Shown: positions 24,112 through 32,262 of the stretch, piece by piece
Numbering within the stretch: the first letter of the stretch is position 1
Layout: each line of letters begins with the position of its first letter
Assembly: GCF_002727185.1 (NCBI RefSeq)
Contig: NZ_NIZW01000002.1
Coordinates: 558,001-622,000, forward strand
Direction of reading: 5' to 3'
Length of the DNA stretch: 64,000 nt
Origin: Rhodopirellula bahusiensis
GTDB lineage: Bacteria; Planctomycetota; Planctomycetia; Pirellulales; Pirellulaceae
Position numbers and translations under genes: made by a program
The notes under the pieces: model-generated
Databases searched by the model: none
Told to the model about the DNA's origin: nothing
Seen by the model: the letters and a program-made list of their open reading frames with translations, nothing else

Positions 24112-25598
24112 GCCGATTCACCTCCACTGGAACTGAGCGCGGCGGCGAGTTCACTCTTGAGCTGGTCGAGCGTCTGGCGGCTGGCGGTGCGGATCGAAGC
24201 GAGTTCGGCCAGCAGCTCGTCGGGATCTCCGGGGCCGGTGTCGGCGCTGTGCGGGTTCTTGATGTCGAGGTTGTAGCCGTTCTCTTTGATCTCGGCGGCG
24301 GAGACTTTCCATGCCAGCTCGCTCGCTTTGCGGCCTTTGAATCCGCCCCGCGTGTCCGGCTTGCCCCACCACTTCTTCTCCGCGTCAAACTCTTCGATGC
24401 GGATGGGCTTGGTTTTGTTGTAGCTCTTTGCGCCGGGCGGGTACGGATGCTCGTAGAACCAGATGTCTTTTGTGGGCGTGCCTTTGGTGAAGAACAGCAG
24501 GTTGGTCTTGATGCCGGTGTAGGGATTGAAGACTCCGTTGGGCAGGCGGACGATGGTGTGCAGGTTGCACTCGTCGAGCAGCCGCTCCTTGATCCGCGTT
24601 TTCACGCCTTCGCCAAACAGCGTGCCGTCGGGGAGGACGATGGCTCCGCGCCCGCCGTCCTTGAGCAGGTGCATGATGAGGACGAGGAACAGGTCGGCGG
24701 TTTCGCGGGTTTGAAACGCTTTGGGAAAGTTCAGCTCGATGCCGTCCTCTTCCATGCCGCCGAACGGCGGATTGGTGACGATTACGTCGACTCGATCTTT
24801 CGGGCCGTAGTCTCGCAGCGGTCGGCTGAGCGTGTTGTCGTGGCGGATTTGCGAGGGGACGTCGATGCCGTGTAGGAGCAGGTTGGTGGTGCAAAGGATG
24901 TGCGGCAGGTGCTTTTTCTCGACGCCGTGGATGCTGGCTTGCAGGGTCTCTTCGTGGGCGGGCTTTTTGACTTGGCCGGTTTCTTCACGGATGTAGTCGA
25001 TGACGGCGGTCAGGAAGCCGCCGGTGCCGCAGGCGGGGTCGAGAATTCGCTCGCCTAGCTGCGGGGCGGTTTGCTGGACCATGAACTGGGTAACGGCTCG
25101 CGGGGTGTAGAATTCGCCCGCATTGCCTGCTGACTGGAGGTCTTTGAGGATTTGCTCGTAGACATCGCCAAATAGGTGCCGATCTTTGCTGTTGTTGAAG
25201 TCAATCTCGTTGATCTTGTTGATGACCTGCCGCATCAACGTGCCGTTCTTCATGTATTGGTTGGCGTCGTCGAAGGCGGATCGGATCACAGCGGCCCGTG
25301 GATTGGCTGCTGAGACGGTCAAGGCTTTCAGTGCGGGAAGCAGCCCGTTGTCAACGAAATCGAGCAATGTTTCTCCCGTCATGCCTTCATCGTCGGTTGC
25401 CCAGTTCCGCCATCGATACTTGTTGGGGATCGGCGATTTGAAGTCGTCTTCAAGCAGTTCCTCTTCGGTCTCGCGATCATCGAGGATTTTCAGGAAGAAC
25501 ATCCACGCGATCTGCTCGATCCGCTGGGCGTCCCCGTAGGTGCCCGCGTCCTTGCGCATGATGTCTTGGATGGATTTGATCGTGGTAGAAATGGACAT
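24108..25598 (-). CDS. hsdM: Type I restriction-modification DNA methyltransferase subunit
   Basis: The 496-residue N6-adenine methyltransferase has an N-terminal helical HsdM domain (about 1-135). GEFYTPRAVTQFMV (161-174) and the SAM-binding motif DPACGTGGF (187-195) follow. The catalytic motif is NPPFGG (276-281). The C-terminal part contains GVFNPYTGIKTNLLFFTKG and a helical tail that pairs with hsdS. It modifies adenines at the site chosen by hsdS and protects host DNA. It starts 6 bp after the PD-(D/E)XK gene and overlaps the 51-residue frame by 4 bp. Length and motif order are normal for the family. Confidence 0.96.
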   Translation of the reverse strand: MSISTTIKSIQDIMRKDAGTYGDAQRIEQIAWMFFLKILDDRETEEELLEDDFKSPIPNKYRWRNWATDDEGMTGETLLDFVDNGLLPALKALTVSAANPRAAVIRSAFDDANQYMKNGTLMRQVINKINEIDFNNSKDRHLFGDVYEQILKDLQSAGNAGEFYTPRAVTQFMVQQTAPQLGERILDPACGTGGFLTAVIDYIREETGQVKKPAHEETLQASIHGVEKKHLPHILCTTNLLLHGIDVPSQIRHDNTLSRPLRDYGPKDRVDVIVTNPPFGGMEEDGIELNFPKAFQTRETADLFLVLIMHLLKDGGRGAIVLPDGTLFGEGVKTRIKERLLDECNLHTIVRLPNGVFNPYTGIKTNLLFFTKGTPTKDIWFYEHPYPPGAKSYNKTKPIRIEEFDAEKKWWGKPDTRGGFKGRKASELAWKVSAAEIKENGYNLDIKNPHSADTGPGDPDELLAELASIRTASRQTLDQLKSELAAALSSSGGESA

Positions 25599-25604
25599 GT
25601 TGGA

Positions 25605-26762
25605 CTACTTCCCTGTGGTGCTGTCGATGCCGAAGTTTTGGCACACTCTGTCGATCGTATTTTGATCTTTTAGTTTGCAAGCCGTGTGCGTGATGGCGAA
25701 CAAACCTGGCTCCCAAAACGCATCTTCCCGATCCACGGTTTTGATCCACTCAACACGAACCACGTTGGAGCACATGTCAGGATCTCCTATGTTCTGGCTC
25801 ATGTCTTTCGCAGACAACGGCGCGTCGAGCAGGCGATTTGTCTTTGTTCCGTCCTGCACCATGAAGGTGTCGATGGTTTGGTTTTTTTCTGTGACGATGC
25901 CTACGCCAACGTATCCTCGCTTCGGAATCAACACGAACACCCGCGAGCCCACAAACAGATGATCTAAAGTCCGGGTGTACCATCGTCCTCCGCTGCCAGT
26001 AACGAACCCGTAGTTCAGGCAGTCATCCCAGTTGGCGTCATCGTATTCGCCCAGCGACACATAGAAGTCCTGCCCGTTCCAAGCAGAGTCGGCGCTAACG
26101 CCCTGTGCTGCTTGTTTTTGCCGGATTTTGATCTGATACGCTTCCGCTTCCGGAAGTGGGATGATTGTTTGGACGTCCAGAAACAGTTCATCCTTGGTAC
26201 CGTAGGGCTTGATCCGAACGCAGGTGATGTCGATTCCCTGCGATCGCAGCCATAGGACCGACGTCGTTATCTCTTTGGAAAACTCGGCGGATGCCAAAAC
26301 GATCCGTACGTTGTTTCCGAAGTCATCTTCGCAGGGTTCATCCCAACCGAGGAAGTTGAGAATGACATCTCTCGCTGATCGATTGTCTCCGCGTTTCGCA
26401 AGGTAGTTCGTGAAAGTCTTTTCCGCGTCCGTGAAGGTCATGGCACTGACCATGGCCGCGTACCGGAGTGACTGTAACTCCATGTGCCCACCATCTTCGG
26501 ATCGCTTCAGTTCGACGACAACGACGTTCGCATTTCGATCGATGGCAAGCAAGTCGATTCGTCGCTTGCTGTCGTCCCAATCGCTGAACTCTTCAGAGAT
26601 CACGAGCAGGTCCGGCGATGCTACGAGTGGGTCCGGATTGAGAATTTCTATCCGATCTTGCAGCAAACGCTGCAGGTCAGCCCGTTCGGAGATTTGGACC
26701 TCGGCAAAGCTGGTTTTCGGGAGAGCCACGATGTCATCTTGGGTGTACCGATAAATGGTCAT
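25605..26762 (-). CDS. PD-(D/E)XK (RecB-like) nuclease-domain protein inside the hsd operon
   Basis: This 385-residue protein has an N-terminal nuclease-like domain with the core RRID70LLAID...VVVVE84LK86RSEDGG, followed by a Q97-SLR-Y101 motif. This is the D...ExK...QxxxY pattern of the RecB/NucS branch of restriction-like nucleases. The C-terminal part (about 200-385) reads WNGQDFYVSLGEYDDANW, GRWYTRTLDHLFVGSRVFVLIP and GYVGVGIVTEKN. It looks like a separate beta-rich module also found behind such nuclease domains; I cannot name it with confidence. The gene lies between hsdR (5 bp gap) and hsdM (6 bp gap). It is not a standard type I subunit, so it is probably an added nuclease or sensor of the system. 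Confidence 0.75.
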   Translation of the reverse strand: MTIYRYTQDDIVALPKTSFAEVQISERADLQRLLQDRIEILNPDPLVASPDLLVISEEFSDWDDSKRRIDLLAIDRNANVVVVELKRSEDGGHMELQSLRYAAMVSAMTFTDAEKTFTNYLAKRGDNRSARDVILNFLGWDEPCEDDFGNNVRIVLASAEFSKEITTSVLWLRSQGIDITCVRIKPYGTKDELFLDVQTIIPLPEAEAYQIKIRQKQAAQGVSADSAWNGQDFYVSLGEYDDANWDDCLNYGFVTGSGGRWYTRTLDHLFVGSRVFVLIPKRGYVGVGIVTEKNQTIDTFMVQDGTKTNRLLDAPLSAKDMSQNIGDPDMCSNVVRVEWIKTVDREDAFWEPGLFAITHTACKLKDQNTIDRVCQNFGIDSTTGK

Positions 26763-26767
26763 CTTGT

Positions 26768-29110
26768 TCAGGAAGCACTTGCGTAGAGTTGGGTTTCTAA
26801 ATCTTTGAGCGCCGCGAGATAGGCATCTTTGCCGCCGAATAGTTTGATGATTTCGACGGGCGTTCCCATGTCGTCGAGTGGGTCAACTTTGAGCACGTCC
26901 ATGCTCTCGATCGCGAGGATGCCTTGGTTGGCGTATTTTTCCAGCAAGGCTTCTAGCACTGCCCGTGCCTGCGTTCCGTATTTGGTGAAGTAGTCTCGCT
27001 TCTTGACGTTCTCGGCTCTCTCCCGCCGTGTCAGGGGTGGTTGTCCGTACACGACGTGACACAGCAGGTCGAATGGGTCGAGGTCTTTGCCGACGTCATC
27101 CGCGAGTGCCTCAAAGAGAACGCCCTGTTCCTCGAACTCGGACATGATCGCGGCTTTCTTGTCGGCAGCATTCCAGGTCAGAAGGAACTCGTCCATGGAG
27201 GCGAATCGCGACATGACCTTTTTCTTGGTGTAGTCGCGAAGGGATTCGGTGATGAGTTTGCCGTCCGGGCCGTAGTACTGGATTCGCTCAGCGACGACGC
27301 TCACCTCGGTGTCCAGGACATAGTATTTCTTGACTCCTGGCTGCGGTGGTGGCGGATCATCGCCGTCGGTGTCGCCCTCGCTTGGATCGCCATCGGTGCC
27401 CTTGCCACCGGACAGGGGATCGTAGTCTTCGTCTGGGATCGGATCCCCATCGAAGTCGGGATCGGCGAACAGCTCGGTGGCCTTTTTGAAGTCCATGATC
27501 GTAAAGAAGAGTTTGTCGTAGTCTTCGTCGATCCGGGTTCCCCGGCCGATGATCTGCTTGAACTCGGTCATCGACTGAATCCGTTGGTCGAGAACGACGA
27601 GTTTGCAGGTCTTGGCATCCACGCCCGTTGTCATCAGCTTCGATGTCGTCGCGATGACGGGATAACGGGACTCTGGATCGATGAAGAAGTCCAGTTGCTC
27701 TTTGCCTTCTTTGTTGTCCCCTGTAATTCGGACGACGTAGCGGTCGTCTTCACCGACCAATTCAGGGTTGCAGTTGACTAAGGCTTGACGCATCCGTTCG
27801 GCATGGTCGATGTCATCGCAGAACACGATGGTTTTGTCGTAGGGGTTGGTCGCTTGTAGAAACTCGGTGATCCGCTGGGCGACGAGCTGGGTGCGTGGCT
27901 CCAGAACGAGAGATTTGTCGAAGTCCTTTTGATTGTAGATTCGATCTTCGATGAGATTTCCGTGCTTATCCAATTGTCCTTTGGTGGGGCGCCAGCCTTG
28001 GAGGTCTTTGTCGATGTCGACCCGGATGACTTTGTAGGGAGCGAGGAATCCGTCATCGATCCCCTGTCGCAGCGAGTAGGTGTAGATGGGGTCGCCGAAG
28101 TAATGAATGTTGGAGACGTACTGGGTCTCCTTGGGCGTGGCAGTCATCCCCAGATGCGTCGCGCTGCTGAAGTAGTCGAGCACCTCCCGCCATGCGGAAT
28201 CGTCCTTGGCGCTTCCGCGATGGCATTCGTCGATCACGATGAGATCAAAGAAGTCAGGGGAGAATTCTTTGTAAACCTTGTCGCTCTCCTCGGGACCGGT
28301 GATGGCCTGGTAGAGCGACAAGAAAATCTCGAATGACTTGTCCGCCTTCCGATTGCGGATTTTGGTCATCGCGCCGCCGAACGGCTTGAAATCGTTTGTC
28401 TTGGTTTGGTCGACCAGAATGTTGCGGTCGGCGAGGAACAGAATGCGTTTCTTGGCCCCAGACTTCCATAATCGCCAGATGATTTGGAAAGCGGTGTAGG
28501 TTTTGCCGGTACCGGTTGCCATGACCAGCAAGACACGATCTTTCCCGGACGCGATGGCTTCGACGCTGCGGTTGATTGCCTTGGTTTGGTAGTACCTGGG
28601 GGACTTGCCCGATCCATCGTCGTGGAAGTCTTGATCGACGATTTGCTCGGCTTGGTCGTCGATGCCGCGCCATCGAAGGTAGCGTTGCCAAAGATCGTCC
28701 GGCGTTGGGAACTGACCGAGAGGGATTTCGAATTCAGTTTCCGGATAGGTCCGCGTTCGGTCGTGAATGAGGAAACCGTCCCCATTGCTGCTGATCGCGA
28801 ACGGAACGTCGAGGCAATCTTCGTGGGAGTAGGACAGTGCCTGCTGCATCCCAGCCCCGACGGTGTGCTTGTTGTCCTTGGCTTCGACGATGGCAAGCGG
28901 GATGCCGGGTTTGTAGTAGAGGACATAGTCGGCACGTTTCTTCGGTCCTCGCGCCGTGGATCGCCCTTTCACGATGACGCGACCATCGGTGAACGTGACC
29001 TCTTCACGCACTTGCGCGTGCAGATCCCAACCCGCAGCCGTGATGTTGGGGGTGATGAATTGGGTGCAAATGTCGCGCTCACTCAGCGACTTCTTGTCGA
29101 TTGAGTCCAT
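26768..29110 (-). CDS. hsdR: Type I restriction enzyme, restriction/translocase subunit
   Basis: This 780-residue protein has an N-terminal PD-(D/E)XK nuclease ([21 protein letters not shown]61, E76, K78). The SF2 translocase follows: Q-motif region [17 protein letters not shown], Walker [14 protein letters not shown] (about 197-209), DEAD-type box VIDECHRGS, motif [11 protein letters not shown], and motif [14 protein letters not shown] Gly/Asp-rich linker ([20 protein letters not shown]) precedes the helical C-terminal domain that docks on the methylase. It translocates and cuts unmodified DNA with hsdM and hsdS. It is the first gene of the compact operon; the 342 bp upstream should hold the promoter. 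It is shorter than EcoKI-type HsdR (about 1100 residues) and closer to the EcoAI/EcoEI class. Confidence 0.96.
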   Translation of the reverse strand: MDSIDKKSLSERDICTQFITPNITAAGWDLHAQVREEVTFTDGRVIVKGRSTARGPKKRADYVLYYKPGIPLAIVEAKDNKHTVGAGMQQALSYSHEDCLDVPFAISSNGDGFLIHDRTRTYPETEFEIPLGQFPTPDDLWQRYLRWRGIDDQAEQIVDQDFHDDGSGKSPRYYQTKAINRSVEAIASGKDRVLLVMATGTGKTYTAFQIIWRLWKSGAKKRILFLADRNILVDQTKTNDFKPFGGAMTKIRNRKADKSFEIFLSLYQAITGPEESDKVYKEFSPDFFDLIVIDECHRGSAKDDSAWREVLDYFSSATHLGMTATPKETQYVSNIHYFGDPIYTYSLRQGIDDGFLAPYKVIRVDIDKDLQGWRPTKGQLDKHGNLIEDRIYNQKDFDKSLVLEPRTQLVAQRITEFLQATNPYDKTIVFCDDIDHAERMRQALVNCNPELVGEDDRYVVRITGDNKEGKEQLDFFIDPESRYPVIATTSKLMTTGVDAKTCKLVVLDQRIQSMTEFKQIIGRGTRIDEDYDKLFFTIMDFKKATELFADPDFDGDPIPDEDYDPLSGGKGTDGDPSEGDTDGDDPPPPQPGVKKYYVLDTEVSVVAERIQYYGPDGKLITESLRDYTKKKVMSRFASMDEFLLTWNAADKKAAIMSEFEEQGVLFEALADDVGKDLDPFDLLCHVVYGQPPLTRRERAENVKKRDYFTKYGTQARAVLEALLEKYANQGILAIESMDVLKVDPLDDMGTPVEIIKLFGGKDAYLAALKDLETQLYASAS

Positions 29111-29452
29111 GATTCCTACCTGATTTGGCGGGCAAAGGCCGGGGCATGTCGCTCAGGTAGGATGTGCGACGATGCCCCAGTCTTCTGTTTCAAGCTGTCC
29201 AGCGGCCAACTGGAGTGGCATCCCGTGCGGGAGTATAGACAGAATTGCCCGCCGAATGGGGTTCTCTGACATGTTCTTGTTCCGTAGACCCCAGACCAAG
29301 AAACGGTCGCGGGATCTCTACGCTGGACTCTCCGTGACTGATGTCGTCGGGATGCAATAGCCGGTGATCTCGCCACGTTGCAGCCGTTTCAACGATTCAA
29401 GCACTGAATGAGATCCATTCAGCGTTTTGATGCAATGTTTCGAAGTCACTGT
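29111..29452. other. Upstream region of the hsd operon
   Basis: This 342-bp gap contains no frame with recognisable features and presumably carries the hsdR promoter. No operator-like palindrome or controller-protein gene was seen. Confidence 0.4.
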
Positions 29453-29884
29453 TCAATGCTCGTTCCCGGACTGAGAACGTTCGAGCCCTTTGACCAGAGC
29501 GCAAATCGTCTCGGACAGATCTCTGGCTGAGACACGCCCCATTTTCTTGTCGCTGTCTTCATCCTCCAACGGTTCATCAGCTGGAAATGGCCTTGCTGCT
29601 AGTTCCAACATTTCGCCGACAGCAGTTTCGAGCGACTCGGGGTCGACTGACGCAAGCCCAGCGAGCAATTCCGGCAGTTCGAGCTCGACTGAAAACCGAT
29701 ACTGGGTCCCCGTGCTGATAGTCGTTTCAGGCTCACCGACGCACCGAAACAACAAGGTCGACTGGATCGCGAAGTTGGATGATCCTTTCCAGAATCGAAT
29801 TCGGTCCCAATAACGATTGCAACCCTCCGAGACAGTCTTTTCGTTCGCGCCATCGTTAGAATGTGGGCGTTGAGTAATTTTCAT
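29453..29884 (-). CDS. Hypothetical protein, island cargo
   Basis: This 143-residue soluble-looking product is rich in acidic residues. It has a mid-region of alternating strand-like sequence (FAIQSTLLFRCVGEPETTIS, YRFSVELELPELLAGLA) and an acidic stretch (FPADEPLEDEDSDKK) before a C-terminal helix (ARDLSETICALVKGLERS). No family is recognised. It is co-directional with the hsd genes but separated from them by 342 bp, so it may be transcribed independently. Amino-acid composition looks protein-like, which is the main support. Confidence 0.5.
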   Translation of the reverse strand: MKITQRPHSNDGANEKTVSEGCNRYWDRIRFWKGSSNFAIQSTLLFRCVGEPETTISTGTQYRFSVELELPELLAGLASVDPESLETAVGEMLELAARPFPADEPLEDEDSDKKMGRVSARDLSETICALVKGLERSQSGNEH

Positions 29885-29983
29885 TGGCTAGTTCTCGTTT
29901 TTGATTTGAATTATTGCATGCACTACACGGGCGATCCGGGATTCTGGAAGCGTTTGGTACCCAAGTTGAATCAGCTGAGGTGG

Positions 29984-30469
29984 TTATGCCTTCACGTATT
30001 TCGACGCCAATTCTTCGATCAGTCCTTCGACAACTGCCCGCTGAAGTTGGAGCTGCTCAAGTCGCTTTGGGTAGTCCGGGTCGTTTATCGCAGATTGGGC
30101 GCCAATTGAAGCGTTCACGTCGAGCCGAAAACCAGAACCATAGAGCGAAGATCGGAAAATCGCAGCCATGTTCGAGTAGTCTCGAGTCACATCCGCCAGT
30201 TCCGGGAAGTAGATAAGGCAAAGATAGTGAGCATTGGATGCAGCCGTGGGGTTGAACCGTAACGCCTCTTCCCCTTGCGATCCCAAGAAAGTTTGCATCT
30301 CAACGGTGCTCTCCTGAATGCAGCGGCATACCTCCTCGAACTTTTCACGGTTCAGGCGGTGTCTCCGTTCCTTCCGGTCCGCGTGCGAACTCGCCAACTG
30401 AACAAAGTAGCCGACGAACACACCTGCAAGCGCGAGCAATCCAGGTGCGATTTGCTCAAGTAGTTCCAT
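29984..30469 (-). CDS. Hypothetical membrane-anchored protein, island cargo
   Basis: Starting at ATG 30469 (GGTG about 8 bases upstream) the product has 161 residues. It has one N-terminal transmembrane helix (IAPGLLALAGVFVGYFVQLAS, about 6-26), a very basic stop-transfer segment (HADRKERRHRLNREK) and a helical soluble domain ending ELASKYVKA. The frame is open upstream to 30538. No catalytic motif is seen. Short single-helix proteins with a cytoplasmic helical domain are frequent in defence islands, but no family is recognised here. Confidence 0.55.
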   Translation of the reverse strand: MELLEQIAPGLLALAGVFVGYFVQLASSHADRKERRHRLNREKFEEVCRCIQESTVEMQTFLGSQGEEALRFNPTAASNAHYLCLIYFPELADVTRDYSNMAAIFRSSLYGSGFRLDVNASIGAQSAINDPDYPKRLEQLQLQRAVVEGLIEELASKYVKA

Positions 30470-30573
30470 TCTCAATTCACCTTCCATTGCGTGGCCGCAG
30501 TAGCGGACGTTGTCTGTCGTCTCTGGCCGATTTCCCAACCGGACAGGGCGCGGAATCTACTCGCAGGCCGGCT

Positions 30574-30873
30574 TCAATCTCTCAGAAGCGCATTTAGTAG
30601 AAGTCCGAAGCTCACGGCGGATCCAATCAGCAACACACCCCCGCCAACGAACTCTTGATCTTGGAAGATGGCGAGAACGCCTCCCGCCATCGCGATGAAG
30701 CCGGTGAGGCAAGCACCCAACACCGCGCAGCCTACGAGCTTGGTTCCCGGTTTGTCGTCCGTTGGTTTCTGTTTGTTGATCACTACGCGTTTGGTTGCTG
30801 ATGAGGGTGAGCGATGGTCCCGTTGACCGTGCCAATTGGCCCTGCGAGGGATGAAATACTTTTGGACGGACAT
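30574..30873 (-). CDS. Small two-helix membrane protein, island cargo
   Basis: The product is 99 residues from ATG 30873 (MSVQKYFIPRR); the frame is open to 30909. A basic N-terminal half (RRANWHGQRDHRSPSSATKR) is followed by two transmembrane segments (KLVGCAVLGACLTGFIAMAGGVLAIF and GGGVLLIGSAVSFGLLLNALL). No family is recognised. It lies next to the right boundary of the island, about 290 bp inside the putative attR. Confidence 0.5.
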   Translation of the reverse strand: MSVQKYFIPRRANWHGQRDHRSPSSATKRVVINKQKPTDDKPGTKLVGCAVLGACLTGFIAMAGGVLAIFQDQEFVGGGVLLIGSAVSFGLLLNALLRD

Positions 30874-31159
30874 ACTAAGGGGGAACGCCGGGGCGCGGGG
30901 CCGGGCCACCGGGTAGCCTACCCCCTTCGATGCTGCTTCCGTGCTGGCCGCGATGATACCCCGGTGATGTTGCCTCAGTCGCGGTGGACACCTTGGCGGT
31001 TCGCTGCCATGCCTCTGGCAACCCTCAGCAGTTCAGTCTGCTGGCGAGGTTCAAGATCACGGAACAACTGCAGCAATTCGGTCTCGTCCTGCACCAATGA
31101 CACCGCCCGTGACACCGCCGATTGCGAACACCCTCGATTTCCCTGCGTTTCCGGCGGTT
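30874..31159. other. Gap at the right end of the island
   Basis: This stretch of about 290 bp between the last cargo gene and the attR-like repeat shows no gene. A G-rich patch (about 30880-30905) stands out. No integrase fragment was recognised here. Confidence 0.4.
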
Positions 31160-31182
31160 GTTCGTTTCCTAGCGGGGTAGCT
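31160..31182 (+). repeat. Putative attR, tRNA-Gln 3'-end fragment
   Basis: GTTCGTTTCCTAGCGGGGTA plus GCT matches the tRNA-Gln 3' end at 20289-20311 except for two bases (AG to TT). No tRNA body precedes it, so it is a fragment. An intrinsic terminator follows at 31200-31255, as expected for the original tRNA downstream region. Confidence 0.8.
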
Positions 31183-31199
31183 TGACGATAGGTCAGCGA

Positions 31200-31255
31200 A
31201 AGCCGATTGAAGAAAGCCCCAGTGATTCACGGGTTTCTCTTCAGTCGGCTTTTTT
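31200..31255 (+). terminator. Intrinsic terminator beyond attR
   Basis: AAGCCGATTGAAGA (31200-31213) pairs with TCTTCAGTCGGCTT (31238-31251) in a 14-bp stem with one G-T wobble, ending in a run of T. It probably terminated the original tRNA-Gln transcript before the island was inserted. Confidence 0.85.
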
Positions 31256-31605
31256 CGTTTCTCGAGTTAGCTGCCCTGCACCGTTGGTGGTGAGCTTTGT
31301 GGTGTTTTCAAGGTCCGGTTTTGGCGACCGCGATGAGGGCCGGCGAAACTGGCCGGCAAATTTGCGGATCGTGATCGGGGCGTCGTCATCGTTCCGGCCA
31401 TGATGATCGCGGGCATGCTGATGAGCGTTTGCACCAGCAGTCACGCACCTAAACTCGAGGCGTCCCAAACGACAACTCAGCCACGGTGACAGTCACCGCA
31501 GCCGAAATCTACTCTTTGACGTTTCGCAGTCCAAGTTCTGATCGATGACAGAGGCGATGAGATGACTCACCAATCTTCAATCGAAAACCTACAATCGACA
31601 ATTCT
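31256..31605. other. Gap between island and metal-efflux operon
   Basis: No gene was found in this 350-bp stretch. Near its right end (31571-31604) it carries AATCTTCAATCGA and ACAATCGACAATTC, members of the short repeat family found throughout the neighbouring operon. Confidence 0.5.
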
Positions 31606-32121
31606 CTAGTGAGCGTGAGCTTCTTCTTTGAAGTCGCCCGAGTACGGTGTGCCGTCAATCACGCCGGTCATGCTGCCTTCGTACTCTTGGACGACTCCGA
31701 GCTTTTCATGCGTGCCGATGAATCGCGAGGCTTTGCCATCGGGATCGCTTGCTTCCGGTGCCGCATTCAGAGTCACGGTCATTTCCGGCTCGACGATGTT
31801 CAGCTCAATGGTTTCTGCATCGATTGGGGTGGGCGTCTTTTCATCGCCACCTAGCACGTACACCGTCGCTTGAGTCTTGTCGTGATCGACTGTGAATTCG
31901 ACGTGGTACTTTCCGCCACCCCAGTCGACGATGGTGCCGTCGTGAGGGCCAGCTCCATGACCATGGCCGACGACACTGTGATCGTTTTCGTCGCCTTCGG
32001 CGTGTTCGTGACCGGAATGATTGTCGATTTGGGCCGGTGGTTCGTCGACGGGCGTTTTTTGGCTGCAGCCAACGTTCATGACGAGACTGATGGTCAAGAG
32101 TGCGTAGTTGAGTGACTTCAT
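31606..32121 (-). CDS. His-rich lipoprotein of the metal-efflux operon
   Basis: This 171-residue lipoprotein has the signal LNYALLTISLVMNVGC (lipid Cys19), then a His/Asp/Glu-rich segment with NHSGHEHAEGDENDHSVVGH and GHGAGPHDGT that should bind divalent metals. A beta-rich domain follows (YHVEFTVDHDKTQATVYVLG, IELNIVEPEMTVTLNAAPEA, GSMTGVIDGTPYSGDFKEEA) and the chain ends HAH. It is the last gene of the minus-strand RND operon, about 100 bp after the permease. A metal-buffering or sensing role in the periplasm is inferred from composition and context. I recall such proteins beside CzcA-type permeases but cannot name the family. Confidence 0.72.
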   Translation of the reverse strand: MKSLNYALLTISLVMNVGCSQKTPVDEPPAQIDNHSGHEHAEGDENDHSVVGHGHGAGPHDGTIVDWGGGKYHVEFTVDHDKTQATVYVLGGDEKTPTPIDAETIELNIVEPEMTVTLNAAPEASDPDGKASRFIGTHEKLGVVQEYEGSMTGVIDGTPYSGDFKEEAHAH

Positions 32122-32201
32122 CGTACGTTTCCTTTTGAGTTTGCGGCGGTGACAATTCCGTGGCGATTGGAGAAGCCACTGTCAAAACCGCGAATTAAAA
32201 A

Positions 32202-32262
32202 AACAATCCAATCCTTCGATCTAAAAGTCTTCTCTCTTCGATCGCAAATCTTCAATCGTGAT
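32202..32262. repeat. CGATTGAAGATT-type repeat at the permease 3' end
   Basis: The run of AATCCTTCGATC, CTTCTCTCTTCGATCG and CAAATCTTCAATCGTGATTG spans the permease stop codon and supplies its last codons (ITIEDLRSKREDF). It belongs to the repeat family also found at 31571, 34098, 35671, 36121 and 37730. Confidence 0.6.

Larger units (their letters stand above)
20289..31182. mobile_element. Genomic (defence) island integrated at tRNA-Gln
   Basis: The island spans about 10.9 kb between direct repeats of the tRNA-Gln 3' end. The left copy keeps the tRNA complete; the right copy is a fragment. Contents, all on the minus strand: three small unknown genes, then hsdR, a PD-(D/E)XK protein, hsdM, a 51-residue frame, hsdS, an HNH nuclease, an hsdS-tail remnant and a HEPN-type protein. 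No tyrosine or serine recombinase, relaxase or phage gene is seen, so the element has either lost its integrase or is moved in trans. It is flanked on each side by an intrinsic terminator just beyond the tRNA 3' end sequence, as expected if both derive from tRNA-downstream DNA. Confidence 0.75.

Noticed and set aside
24045-24875. 276-codon plus-strand frame opposite hsdM
   Set aside because: It is an antisense shadow of the methyltransferase gene.
27041-27781. 246-codon plus-strand frame opposite hsdR
   Set aside because: It is an antisense shadow of the helicase-coding region with no recognisable domain.
29116-29376. 86-codon minus-strand frame between hsdR and the next cargo gene
   Set aside because: It has unusual composition (many Arg, Ser and Cys), no motif, and lies where the hsdR promoter is expected.
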